A program made the position numbers and the translations under genes. This document shows, in pieces, positions 1-5,321 of a stretch of DNA of 15,166 nt. Below the pieces are notes generated by a model that did no database searches, was not told the DNA's origin, and saw nothing but the letters and a program-made list of their open reading frames with translations. Every line of letters starts with the position of its first letter. The first letter of the stretch is position 1. Source of the stretch: DAOTUB01 sp034437455 (lineage in GTDB: Bacteria > Chloroflexota > Anaerolineae > B4-G1); NCBI GenBank assembly GCA_034437455.1, contig DAOTUB010000289.1, positions 1 to 15,166 on the forward strand. The letters run 5' to 3'.

Positions 1-96
1 TTGACCAAAAAAGCCATGAAGGAGTTGGAAGAACGCTTTGACCGGTTATTGGGTTTGGAGAAGTGGTTTGTCCGTATTGAGCCTCTCCCTGTGTGA
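1..96 (+). CDS. 3' end of an unidentified protein gene (5' truncated)
   Basis: Frame 1 is open from the window edge to TGA at 94-96 and gives 31 residues rich in Lys, Glu, Leu and aromatics, ending in a Pro-Leu-Pro-Val tail. The TTG at position 1 is in frame, but no upstream sequence is available to judge whether it is a start. The lower GC and amphipathic helix (two Lys, then E-E-R-F-D-R) fit the C-terminus of a larger protein. I do not recognise the family. A transposase tail is possible but unsupported. Confidence 0.4.
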   Translation: MTKKAMKELEERFDRLLGLEKWFVRIEPLPV

Positions 97-269
97 TTTT
101 GGGAGGTTTATTTTTCTGGAAACCCCTAAACTCTCGAAAGTGTCTCATTTCAGCTCCTCCTCTCCACGTAGAATCATCTGACTTGACGCTCCTATGATAG
201 CAAATTCGAGAGCAGGCGGCAATGATTTTGCGGTGAATGGTCAAATTTGAGGGGTGAACGGTCGAGAAA

Positions 270-290
270 AGGGGCGGCAACTCCGCCCCT
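270..290 (-). terminator. GC-rich hairpin, terminator-like on the minus strand
   Basis: AGGGGCGG (270-277) and CCGCCCCT (283-290) form a perfect 8-bp stem around a 5-base loop. Read on the minus strand, the stem is followed directly by TTTTCTCG, as in a short rho-independent terminator. On the plus strand no T-run follows. No minus-strand gene is visible nearby to need it, so it could instead be a REP-like palindrome. Confidence 0.35.
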
Positions 291-308
291 GGACTATGTG
301 AGACTTTT

Positions 309-344
309 CTATATGTTTGTTGACTATTGACAAATTACATATAG
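309..344. promoter_or_regulatory. Inverted repeat overlapping the promoter, putative PadR operator
   Basis: CTATATGT (309-316) is matched by ACATATAG (337-344), a perfect 8-bp inverted repeat. An inner pair, TTGT (317-320) and ACAA (330-333), extends it with a 3-base bulge. The right arm lies in the -10/-35 spacer and the centre covers the -35 box, so a bound dimer would block RNA polymerase. PadR-family regulators commonly bind ATGT...ACAT palindromes next to their own gene; here those half-sites are unusually far apart. Assignment to the adjacent regulator is inference. Confidence 0.5.
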
Positions 345-355
345 TGTGGTATACT
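327..355 (+). promoter_or_regulatory. Near-consensus sigma70 promoter
   Basis: TTGACA (327-332) is a perfect -35 hexamer, followed by exactly 17 bases and TATACT (350-355), one mismatch from the -10 consensus. The expected transcription start near 362 leaves a leader of roughly 35-40 bases before the ATG at 399. It is the strongest promoter visible in the window and probably drives the padR-led gene run. Confidence 0.7.
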
Positions 356-398
356 GTGCGCGCTTGAGGAAAGGCTTGTAACTTGCCAGGGAGGAAGG

Positions 399-779
399 AT
401 GAGAGGGCGAGGTAGAGGGCGAGGACACGGTCGCCGGGTGGTACGGATGTTGGAGCCGGCGTTGCTGTTGCTTCTGCATCACGGCCCGGCTCACGGCTAT
501 ACACTTTTGGAACAATTGGAAGAGTTTGGTCTGGCGCGTATAGACCCCAGCGCGATCTACCGGATGCTGCGGAATATGGAGGAGAAAGGGTGGGTCGCTT
601 CGGTCTGGGACGAAGAACAATCGCAAGGACCGCCTCGCCGGGTCTATCAGATCACCCAGCAGGGCGACGAGGTGCTGTCCCTGTGGGCGCAAGATCTGGA
701 GGAGAGCAGAAAACGGATCGATCATCTACTGGGAGTCTATCGTCGCCACATGGAGGAGGGGGAGGGTGAGTATCACTGA
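399..779 (+). CDS. PadR-family transcriptional regulator
   Basis: The 126-residue product has the PadR winged helix-turn-helix: LEPALL and GPAHGYTL near residues 17-35, the recognition-helix motif AIYRMLRNME (about 52-61), then GWV and the wing GPPRRVYQIT (about 85-94). A helical C-terminal dimerisation segment follows. PadR proteins bind DNA as dimers and usually repress a neighbouring operon, releasing it on ligand binding. ATG 399 has a GGGAGG Shine-Dalgarno just upstream. The N-terminus is odd: a Gly-Arg repeat (RGRGRGHGRR) resembling the tails of the DUF5320-type proteins downstream. The gene overlaps the next by 14 bases, so the two are probably co-transcribed and coupled. The ligand cannot be predicted; a metal or redox signal would suit the context. 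Confidence 0.9.
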   Translation: MRGRGRGRGHGRRVVRMLEPALLLLLHHGPAHGYTLLEQLEEFGLARIDPSAIYRMLRNMEEKGWVASVWDEEQSQGPPRRVYQITQQGDEVLSLWAQDLEESRKRIDHLLGVYRRHMEEGEGEYH

Positions 780-1515
780 AACATTGCTGGAGAGCATTCA
801 GACCGACGCGCCGGTGCGGCAGGTGCTGGTGGGGGCTTTTTGGACGGCGGTTGTGCTGGATACCGATCCACCAAGCTGCGGCCTGGCTTCGACCTTGCGG
901 GCAGCTACTCACGAAAGCGGCCCGCCGGTCCCGGAAGCGGGGCGGCTCCTGGAGTACAGCGGGCGGGAGCTGGCCGGATGGCTGCGCTCGTCGAGTATCC
1001 TGAAAGCCAGTATCGGCATGGCGGCCTTCAACGCGCTGCTGGAGGTGGACGAGGCGGACTGTACAGAGATCAATGCTGAGGACGTAATCGTGAAGTGGGG
1101 GACGGATCGACGGGTGGCTATCGTGGGCCACTTTCCTTTCGTGGAGCGGGTGAGACGGGCGGCTGCCGAGTGCTGGGTGCTGGAACTCTTTCCACGACCC
1201 GGCGACTTGCCTGCCGAGAGGGCGGAGGAAGTGCTGCCTCAGGCAGACGTGGTGGCGCTGACCGGCACCTCGCTCATCAATCACACGTTCGACGATCTGA
1301 TGCGCCTCTGCCGGTCCGATGGAGACCACCGGGAACTGCGCGTCATCCTGCTCGGCGCCAGCGCCCCGCTTTCGCCGGTTTTATTCGAATATGGGGTGGA
1401 TGCTGTCGCCGGGACGCGGGTGGTGGATATACCCATCGCGCTGCGAGCCGTGGGCCAGGGTGCTACCTTTCGCCAGATACCGGGCAAGCGGCTGCTGACG
1501 ATGAGGAAGAAATAA
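766..1515 (+). CDS. DUF4213/DUF364-type protein (putative heavy-metal chelation family)
   Basis: 249 residues from GTG 766, which lies inside the end of the padR-like gene and is preceded by GGAGG motifs. The N-terminal half contains GMAAFNALL (84-92), typical of DUF4213. The C-terminal half carries the features I associate with DUF364: VGHFPF (120-125), an LTGTSLINHTFDDL block (165-178) and GASAPLSPVLFEYGVD (197-212). The family is annotated as putative heavy-metal chelation proteins with a Rossmann-like fold. Proven reactions are few, so no enzymatic role is claimed. Its position between a PadR regulator and an Mrp ATPase suggests metal or cofactor handling (inference). There is no signal peptide or membrane segment, so it is cytoplasmic. 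Confidence 0.75.
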   Translation: MSITETLLESIQTDAPVRQVLVGAFWTAVVLDTDPPSCGLASTLRAATHESGPPVPEAGRLLEYSGRELAGWLRSSSILKASIGMAAFNALLEVDEADCTEINAEDVIVKWGTDRRVAIVGHFPFVERVRRAAAECWVLELFPRPGDLPAERAEEVLPQADVVALTGTSLINHTFDDLMRLCRSDGDHRELRVILLGASAPLSPVLFEYGVDAVAGTRVVDIPIALRAVGQGATFRQIPGKRLLTMRKK

Positions 1516-1534
1516 TATTTTACCGAGGAGAAAA

Positions 1535-2611
1535 ATGATCACGGATAAACAGGTTTTTGACGCTTTACGTGGGGTGATGCACCCCGAGATGAAACGCAAT
1601 CTGGTGGAACTGGGGATGATCAAGGACGTCGCTGCTAAAGATGGCGAGGTCACGGTCACTCTGCTCCTGCCCTTTAAGGAGATTCCCATCAAGGATGATT
1701 TGGTGCGGGATGTGCGGGGGGCGGTGAAGGGGCTTGACGCCGACCTCCAGGTCGAGGTGGATCTGGTCGAGATGAGCCAGCAGGAGCGCGCCGCATTCAT
1801 GGCACAAAGCGAGGGTGGTCCGAAGCCGGCCCAGACGGTGAACCAAGTTGACCGCGTGATAGCCGTGTTGAGCGGCAAGGGCGGCGTGGGCAAGTCGTCG
1901 GTGGCGGCGCTGCTGGCGGTGGCGCTGAAGCGGCAGGGGAAGCGCGTAGGCGTGCTCGACGCCGACATCACCGGCCCCAGCCAACCCAAGATGTTTGGCC
2001 TGCACGATCCCCCGGCGATGGGGCCGATCGGGATCTTGCCGCCAGAGACAGAGACGGGCATCAAGGTGATGTCGATCAACCTGCTGTTGCCCGACGAGAA
2101 CGAGGCCGTCATCTGGCGTGGGCCGTTGATCAGCGGGGCGATCAAGCAGTTCTGGCAGGACGTGGTTTGGGGGGAGTTGGACTATTTGATCGTGGATCTG
2201 CCCCCCGGCACCTCGGACGCCTCGCTGACGGTGATGCAGTCCATTCCACTCAACGGGGTGGTCCTGGTGACCTCGCCGCAAGACCTGGCGGGGATGGTAG
2301 TGCGCAAGGCGGCCAGCATGGCTCAGCGCATGAAGGCGCCCGTCCTGGGGGTGGTGGAGAACATGAGCTACGCCACATGCCCCAATTGTGGGGAAAAGAT
2401 CGAGGTCTTTGGTCCCAGCCAGGCGGTGCAAATGACGGGACACCTGGGGGTGCCGCTCCTGGGGCGAATCCCGTTGGATCCCGAGCTCTCGCGCCGTTGT
2501 GACGCCGGGGAGGTCGAGGCGTACGGTGCAGAGGCATTTGCTCCGATCTCCGAAAAGGTGGTGGCGCGAGTGCCGGTGGTGAAAACGACGCCCATGTTTT
2601 CGGGCAAGTGA
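1535..2611 (+). CDS. mrp: Mrp/NBP35 (ApbC) family Fe-S cluster carrier ATPase with N-terminal MIP18 domain
   Basis: The 358-residue product has an N-terminal MIP18/DUF59-like domain (about 1-80), a linker and a deviant Walker A P-loop SGKGGVGKS (113-121) typical of the MinD/Mrp class. Other family marks are DADITGPSQPKMFG (142-155), DLPPGTSD (221-228), and CPNC (282-285), the pair that bridges a labile 4Fe-4S cluster at the dimer interface. Mrp proteins bind and transfer Fe-S clusters to apoproteins in an ATP-dependent manner in the cytoplasm. ATG 1535 has a GAGGAG Shine-Dalgarno and sits 19 bases after the previous stop. Length and motifs are complete, with no sign of damage. Its neighbours (CGGC, NifX-like, IscU-like) support a cluster-assembly role. 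Confidence 0.93.
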   Translation: MITDKQVFDALRGVMHPEMKRNLVELGMIKDVAAKDGEVTVTLLLPFKEIPIKDDLVRDVRGAVKGLDADLQVEVDLVEMSQQERAAFMAQSEGGPKPAQTVNQVDRVIAVLSGKGGVGKSSVAALLAVALKRQGKRVGVLDADITGPSQPKMFGLHDPPAMGPIGILPPETETGIKVMSINLLLPDENEAVIWRGPLISGAIKQFWQDVVWGELDYLIVDLPPGTSDASLTVMQSIPLNGVVLVTSPQDLAGMVVRKAASMAQRMKAPVLGVVENMSYATCPNCGEKIEVFGPSQAVQMTGHLGVPLLGRIPLDPELSRRCDAGEVEAYGAEAFAPISEKVVARVPVVKTTPMFSGK

Positions 2612-2638
2612 GCGCGAACTAGACGAGGGACAACACAC

Positions 2639-3076
2639 ATGAAGAAAATCGGCATCATCATCTGCAACCGCTACCATACCTGCGCCGGGGGCAAGTGCCT
2701 GCGGTCTCTGCGAAATCGAGAGGGCGCTTTTGCCCGCTACGAGGGCGAGGAGGTCGAACTGGTGGGCTACACCACCTGCGGAGGCTGCCCCGGCGGCAAC
2801 GTGGAATACGCTCCGGCGGAGATGAAAAAGAACGGCGCGGAGATCATCCACCTGGCCACGGGATTGGTGGTCGGCTACCCGCCCTGCCCGCGCCTGCAAG
2901 CCTTTTGCAATTTCATCCCGGCCAAGTATGGGCTGGAGGTGGTCGTCGGCACACATCCCATCCCGCAGAATTATTACCTGACTCACCAAGAGTTGGGAAC
3001 CTGGCGCTCAGCCAGGTGGCAAGAGTGGATTCAGCACGTTTTAACCGATAAGGAAATGCGATTGGCTTATGATTGA
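2639..3076 (+). CDS. CGGC domain-containing protein
   Basis: The 145-residue product begins MKKIGIIICNRY, like other CGGC-domain proteins, and contains the name-giving CGGC at 47-50. Further cysteines lie at 9, 15, 20, 83 and 90, and PPCPRL surrounds Cys83. The domain is small, cytoplasmic and cysteine-rich. It is thought to bind metal or a cluster, but its biochemical role is not established. The start at ATG 2639 has a GAGGGA element about 9 bases upstream and lies 27 bases after the mrp stop, so it probably belongs to the same transcript. Family assignment is confident; a function in metal relay is inference from cysteine content and neighbours. Confidence 0.85.
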   Translation: MKKIGIIICNRYHTCAGGKCLRSLRNREGAFARYEGEEVELVGYTTCGGCPGGNVEYAPAEMKKNGAEIIHLATGLVVGYPPCPRLQAFCNFIPAKYGLEVVVGTHPIPQNYYLTHQELGTWRSARWQEWIQHVLTDKEMRLAYD

Positions 3077-3085
3077 TGGCGGAAA

Positions 3086-3095
3086 AAGGAGGTGA
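3086..3095 (+). promoter_or_regulatory. Ideal Shine-Dalgarno, first of three identical copies
   Basis: AAGGAGGTGA is the full complement of the usual bacterial 16S rRNA 3' tail. The same ten bases occur at 3368-3377 and 3678-3687, each 5-6 bases before the ATG of a DUF5320-type gene. The second copy covers the upstream in-frame GTG at 3374, which argues for ATG 3383 as the true start. Such sites predict high translation of all three proteins. Confidence 0.75.
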
Positions 3096-3100
3096 GGTAG

Positions 3101-3340
3101 ATGCCAAGATTTGATGGAACAGGGCCGCAAGGCGAGGGTCCGATGACCGGTCGCGGCGAGGGATACTGCGCCGTAAAGCTGCCCCAATCGGGTGAGGCGG
3201 CTGAGGGGTACGCCGGGCTGCAAGGCGCGCCCGTGCGCCAGGCGAGATTCGCCCGCTGGCTGCGTCCGACGACGTGGCTGGGCCTCGCGTTTGGGCGCGG
3301 TCGCGGCCGCGGCGCGGGCCGAGGCCGAGGTCGGCGGTGA
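3101..3340 (+). CDS. DUF5320-type Gly/Arg-rich small protein, copy 1 (short)
   Basis: This 79-residue protein has the family N-terminus MPxxDGTGPxGxGPMTGRGxGYC. The only cysteine is Cys23, and the C-terminus is a Gly-Arg tract (GRGRGRGAGRGRGRR). It lacks the C-terminal coiled coil found in copy 3. DUF5320 proteins are small and found largely in anaerobes and archaea beside NifX-like and Mrp genes; their function is unknown. The ideal Shine-Dalgarno at 3086-3095 fixes ATG 3101. The basic tail could bind nucleic acid or acidic partners, and the conserved Asp, Met and Cys residues could bind a metal. Both ideas are inference. Confidence 0.75.
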   Translation: MPRFDGTGPQGEGPMTGRGEGYCAVKLPQSGEAAEGYAGLQGAPVRQARFARWLRPTTWLGLAFGRGRGRGAGRGRGRR

Positions 3341-3382
3341 GTGTGGATAAAGAGCATCCAACGATAGAAGGAGGTGAGTGAA

Positions 3383-3625
3383 ATGCCGGGATTCGATGGA
3401 ACCGGGCCGGCCGGAATGGGGCCGATGACCGGCGGAGCGCGGGGATGGTGCAATCCTTATGATCCCTCGTACGCCAGCTATGGCCCGTATCGTCCGCTGC
3501 GACCTTACTATCGAGGTTATCCGCCCGCTTATGGCTTTGGCCGCCCTCGATGGGGCATGGGCCGCGGTTTTTGGGGGCGCGGCGGCCGGGGCATGGGCCG
3601 TGGACGCGGTCGTAGATGGTGGTAA
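3383..3625 (+). CDS. DUF5320-type Gly/Tyr/Arg-rich small protein, copy 2
   Basis: The 80-residue protein starts with the same block (MPGFDGTGPAGMGPMTGG) and keeps the lone Cys23 in GWC. A Tyr/Pro-rich middle follows (PYDPSYASYGPYRP at about 25-38, then YYRGYPPAYGFG), then a Gly-Met-Arg-Trp tail ending RGRGRRWW. An in-frame GTG at 3374 lies within the Shine-Dalgarno, so ATG 3383 is preferred. The low-complexity, aromatic and Arg-rich composition resembles phase-separating RGG/Tyr proteins, but no such behaviour can be shown from sequence. It is probably a tandem duplicate of copies 1 and 3 with a diverged tail. Function is unknown. Confidence 0.7.
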   Translation: MPGFDGTGPAGMGPMTGGARGWCNPYDPSYASYGPYRPLRPYYRGYPPAYGFGRPRWGMGRGFWGRGGRGMGRGRGRRWW

Positions 3626-3693
3626 CCAAAGACGACATCAGTCGCAACGAGTGAAACGTTTTAGTAGATTCTCATTGAAGGAGGTGAGACAAG

Positions 3694-4059
3694 ATGCCAG
3701 CAGGAGATGGAACTGGACCGAGGGGAGTGGGACCAATGACCGGACGCGGGGCCGGCTACTGCGCCGGTTACGGTGCGCCTGGCTACGCAAGTCCGATGCC
3801 TGGACGCGGCTTTGGCATGGGCCGGGGCGGCGGCGGTCGAGGGTGGCGACATCAGTACTATGCCACCGGCGTGCCCGGATGGGCCCGCTACGGATACGCG
3901 CCCGCCTGGGGCGCGCCGCCGGCTGCGGCGTATGGGCCGTATGCCGCGCAGCCGACGCCAGTGCAGGAGACCGAGTTCCTCAAGACGCAGGCCGAGTGGC
4001 TGAAAGGGCAACTGGATGCCATCAGCCAGCGCATCGCGGAGCTTGAACAGGAAGAGTAG
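3694..4059 (+). CDS. DUF5320 family protein, copy 3 (full-length, coiled-coil C-terminus)
   Basis: The 121-residue protein opens with MPAGDGTGPRGVGPMTGRG and GYC (Cys23). It continues through Gly-Met-Arg repeats (PMPGRGFGMGRGGGGRG, about 34-50) and an Ala/Pro/Tyr-rich linker, and ends in a 30-residue amphipathic helix (ETEFLKTQAEWLKGQL...ELEQEE, about 91-121) predicted to form a coiled coil. This is the usual DUF5320 architecture. The helix resembles the tails of the two NifX-like proteins downstream, suggesting that these proteins assemble together (inference). The ideal Shine-Dalgarno at 3678-3687 sets the start. Two hairpins follow the gene. Confidence 0.8.
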   Translation: MPAGDGTGPRGVGPMTGRGAGYCAGYGAPGYASPMPGRGFGMGRGGGGRGWRHQYYATGVPGWARYGYAPAWGAPPAAAYGPYAAQPTPVQETEFLKTQAEWLKGQLDAISQRIAELEQEE

Positions 4060-4082
4060 CCGTGCTAAGAAAAAGGGAATCG

Positions 4083-4125
4083 TCGGGGCGGGTGACGTTG
4101 CAGTAAACCTCGCCACTCGCCCCGA
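4083..4125 (+). terminator. Imperfect stem-loop in the DUF5320/NifX-like intergenic gap
   Basis: 4083-4097 pairs with 4111-4125 (13 of 15 positions, TCGGGGCG against CGCCCCGA at the base) around a 13-base loop. No T-run follows, so it is not a classic intrinsic terminator. With the next hairpin it may dampen read-through or protect the 3' end of the highly translated upstream message. Confidence 0.4.
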
Positions 4126-4134
4126 ACCCCCAAC

Positions 4135-4163
4135 CGTATGAGGGGCCTTGCGCCCCTCATACG
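4135..4163 (+). terminator. Perfect 12-bp hairpin
   Basis: CGTATGAGGGGC (4135-4146) and GCCCCTCATACG (4152-4163) form a perfect 12-bp stem with loop CTTGC. No T-rich tail follows immediately (CCTTTT appears about 20 bases later, just before the NifX-like Shine-Dalgarno). It could be a terminator-like attenuator, a processing/stability hairpin that sets different levels for the DUF5320 and NifX-like genes, or a REP-type palindrome. Confidence 0.55.
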
Positions 4164-4204
4164 GCGGATAAGTCACATTATACCTTTTGTCAGGAGGAAT
4201 GCAA

Positions 4205-4792
4205 ATGAAGATCGTTGTATCAGCAAATGGCGCAGACCTTGACGCGCCAGCCAGTCCAGTATTTGGGCGCTGCCCCGTGTACGTCTTTGTGGACACCGAG
4301 ACGATGAAGTACGAAGCCGTGGAGAACCCGGCGATCAATGCCGCCGGAGGCGCGGGCATCCAGGCGGCCCAATTCGTCGTCGAGCGTGGGGCGCAGGCGG
4401 TGATCACCGGAAACGTGGGGCCGAACGCCTATAACGTGTTCCAACCCGCCAATATGCCCATCTATCTCTTTGGCGGCGGGACGGTGCGCCAGGCGGTGGA
4501 GGCTTACAAGGCCGGGCAGTTATCCTCTTCGGGCGGAGCCAGCGCCCAGGCGCACGCCGGAATGGGCATGGGTCGCGGCATGGGACGTGGTATGGGTCGC
4601 GGCATGGGGCGTGGTATGGGCATGGGGATGGGCCGTAGTGCGCCTGTGTCGCCTATGCCGCCCGCTTCTCCGGCTGCCCCCGCCGGTTCCCGCGAGGAAG
4701 AGATGGCTAACCTGAAAGATATGGCCGGCACGTTGCGCCAGCAATTGGCCGAGGTGATGGATCGTCTAGACCGTCTAGAAAAGGAGGAATAA
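4205..4792 (+). CDS. NifX/NifB-like (dinitrogenase Fe-Mo cofactor family) protein with GMGR repeat and coiled-coil tail
   Basis: 195 residues from ATG 4205, 7 bases after AGGAGG; the longer open frame from TTG 4187 is less likely. Residues 1 to about 110 are a NifX/NifB C-terminal-type domain (PF02579 fold): KIVVSANG at the start, SPVFGRCPVYVFVD (Cys23), AVENPA, ERGAQAVITGNVGPNAY and a closing FGGGTVRQAVEAYKAGQL-like helix. Such domains bind Fe-Mo or related Fe-S cofactors in transit. Residues 120-144 are a Met-Gly-Arg repeat of the type seen in DUF5320 proteins. An Ala/Pro linker and a C-terminal coiled coil (REEEMANLKD...RLEKEE) follow. It looks like a NifX domain joined to a DUF5320-like tail. 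No nif structural genes are visible, so a non-nitrogenase cofactor role is likely. Confidence 0.85.
   Translation: MKIVVSANGADLDAPASPVFGRCPVYVFVDTETMKYEAVENPAINAAGGAGIQAAQFVVERGAQAVITGNVGPNAYNVFQPANMPIYLFGGGTVRQAVEAYKAGQLSSSGGASAQAHAGMGMGRGMGRGMGRGMGRGMGMGMGRSAPVSPMPPASPAAPAGSREEEMANLKDMAGTLRQQLAEVMDRLDRLEKEE
4562..4636 (+). repeat. In-frame Met-Gly/Arg-Gly codon repeat
   Basis: Tandem copies of a 12-base unit close to ATGGGTCGCGGC encode a 25-residue run of Met-Gly and Arg-Gly pairs (residues 120-144 of the NifX-like protein). Synonymous changes among units (CGC/CGT, GGC/GGT/GGA) show that the amino-acid pattern is retained while the DNA drifts. The tract could vary in length by slippage. 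Confidence 0.75.
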
Positions 4793-4795
4793 ATT

Positions 4796-5275
4796 ATGCG
4801 CGTTGCAGTTTCGGCGGACAATAACAATGGATTGGATAGTGTGGTTAGCCCCCATTTCGGACGTTGCGCCTACTACGTCCTGGTCGATCTCGACGGGCGA
4901 GAGGTGAGTCAGATCAGCGCGGTGGAGAATCCCGCCTATGGCCAGCACCAGCCGGGACAGGTGCCCGGCTTTATCCAGAGCCATGGGGCCGACGTGATGC
5001 TCTCCGGCGGGATGGGACGGCGGGCCATCGGTTTCTTCCAGCAGTTTGGCATCCAGGCGGTGACCGGGGCGACCGGCACGGTGCGTCACGCGCTGGAGCA
5101 GTACCTGGGTGGGGCGTTGCAGGGGGCCGAGCCATGCGGCGTGAGCGTCGAGCACGACCACGAGGAGATCGCGGACGACGGATATGAGGAGGACGAGGCC
5201 GGCCGGTTGCGGGAGGAGGTCGAGATGCTGCAACAGCAGTTGGCCGAGGTGATGGAGCGTCTGGATAAAGTGTAG
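4796..5275 (+). CDS. NifX/NifB-like protein with acidic linker and coiled-coil tail
   Basis: The 159-residue protein starts three bases after the previous stop; its Shine-Dalgarno (GGAGG) lies inside the previous gene, so translation is coupled. Residues 1 to about 110 form a second NifX-type domain: RVAVSADNN, SPHFGRCAYYVLVD (His20, Cys24), AVENPAY, GADVMLSGGMGRRAIGFF and GTVRHALEQYLGG. A linker with Cys114, His120 and His122 (CGVSVEHDHEE) may add a metal site. A coiled coil follows (LREEVEMLQQQLAEVMERLDKV), nearly identical over its core to the tail of the preceding NifX-like protein. The two probably arose by duplication and could form hetero-oligomers (inference). A cofactor-carrier role is inferred from the family. 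Confidence 0.85.
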   Translation: MRVAVSADNNNGLDSVVSPHFGRCAYYVLVDLDGREVSQISAVENPAYGQHQPGQVPGFIQSHGADVMLSGGMGRRAIGFFQQFGIQAVTGATGTVRHALEQYLGGALQGAEPCGVSVEHDHEEIADDGYEEDEAGRLREEVEMLQQQLAEVMERLDKV

Positions 5276-5286
5276 GCCGGTTAACG

Positions 5287-5303
5287 CGGACGTTTCACGT
5301 CCG
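5287..5303 (+). promoter_or_regulatory. Small perfect hairpin in the mobB-like leader
   Basis: CGGACGT and ACGTCCG pair perfectly around TTC in the 46-base gap before the MobB-like gene. No T-tract follows. It may be a message-stability or partial-termination element, or a short REP-like palindrome. It ends 18 bases before the ATG, close to a GGGAGG Shine-Dalgarno. Confidence 0.4.
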
Positions 5304-5321
5304 ATAGATGGGAGGGCCAAG

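Larger units (their letters stand above)
97..398. other. AT-richer intergenic region upstream of the padR-like gene
   Basis: About 300 bases without a convincing gene. The left half (97-240) shows no strong structure. Two short related direct repeats, GTGAATGGTC and GTGAACGGTC, lie near 233-262. The right half holds a GC hairpin (270-290), an inverted repeat (309-344) and a sigma70-type promoter (327-355), described separately. Base composition is clearly more AT-rich than in the flanking island. Confidence 0.6.

Noticed and set aside
1565..2989. 474-codon open frame on the minus strand
   Set aside because: It is antisense to the mrp and CGGC genes. The product is His/Arg-rich without recognisable domains.
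3374..3382. Upstream GTG start for DUF5320 copy 2
   Set aside because: The GTG lies within the Shine-Dalgarno itself; ATG 3383 has ideal spacing and restores the family N-terminus MPGFDGTGP.
3459..4046. 195-codon plus-strand frame across DUF5320 copies 2 and 3
   Set aside because: It crosses two well-started genes in another frame and lacks a Shine-Dalgarno. The product is Arg/Ala/Trp-rich noise.
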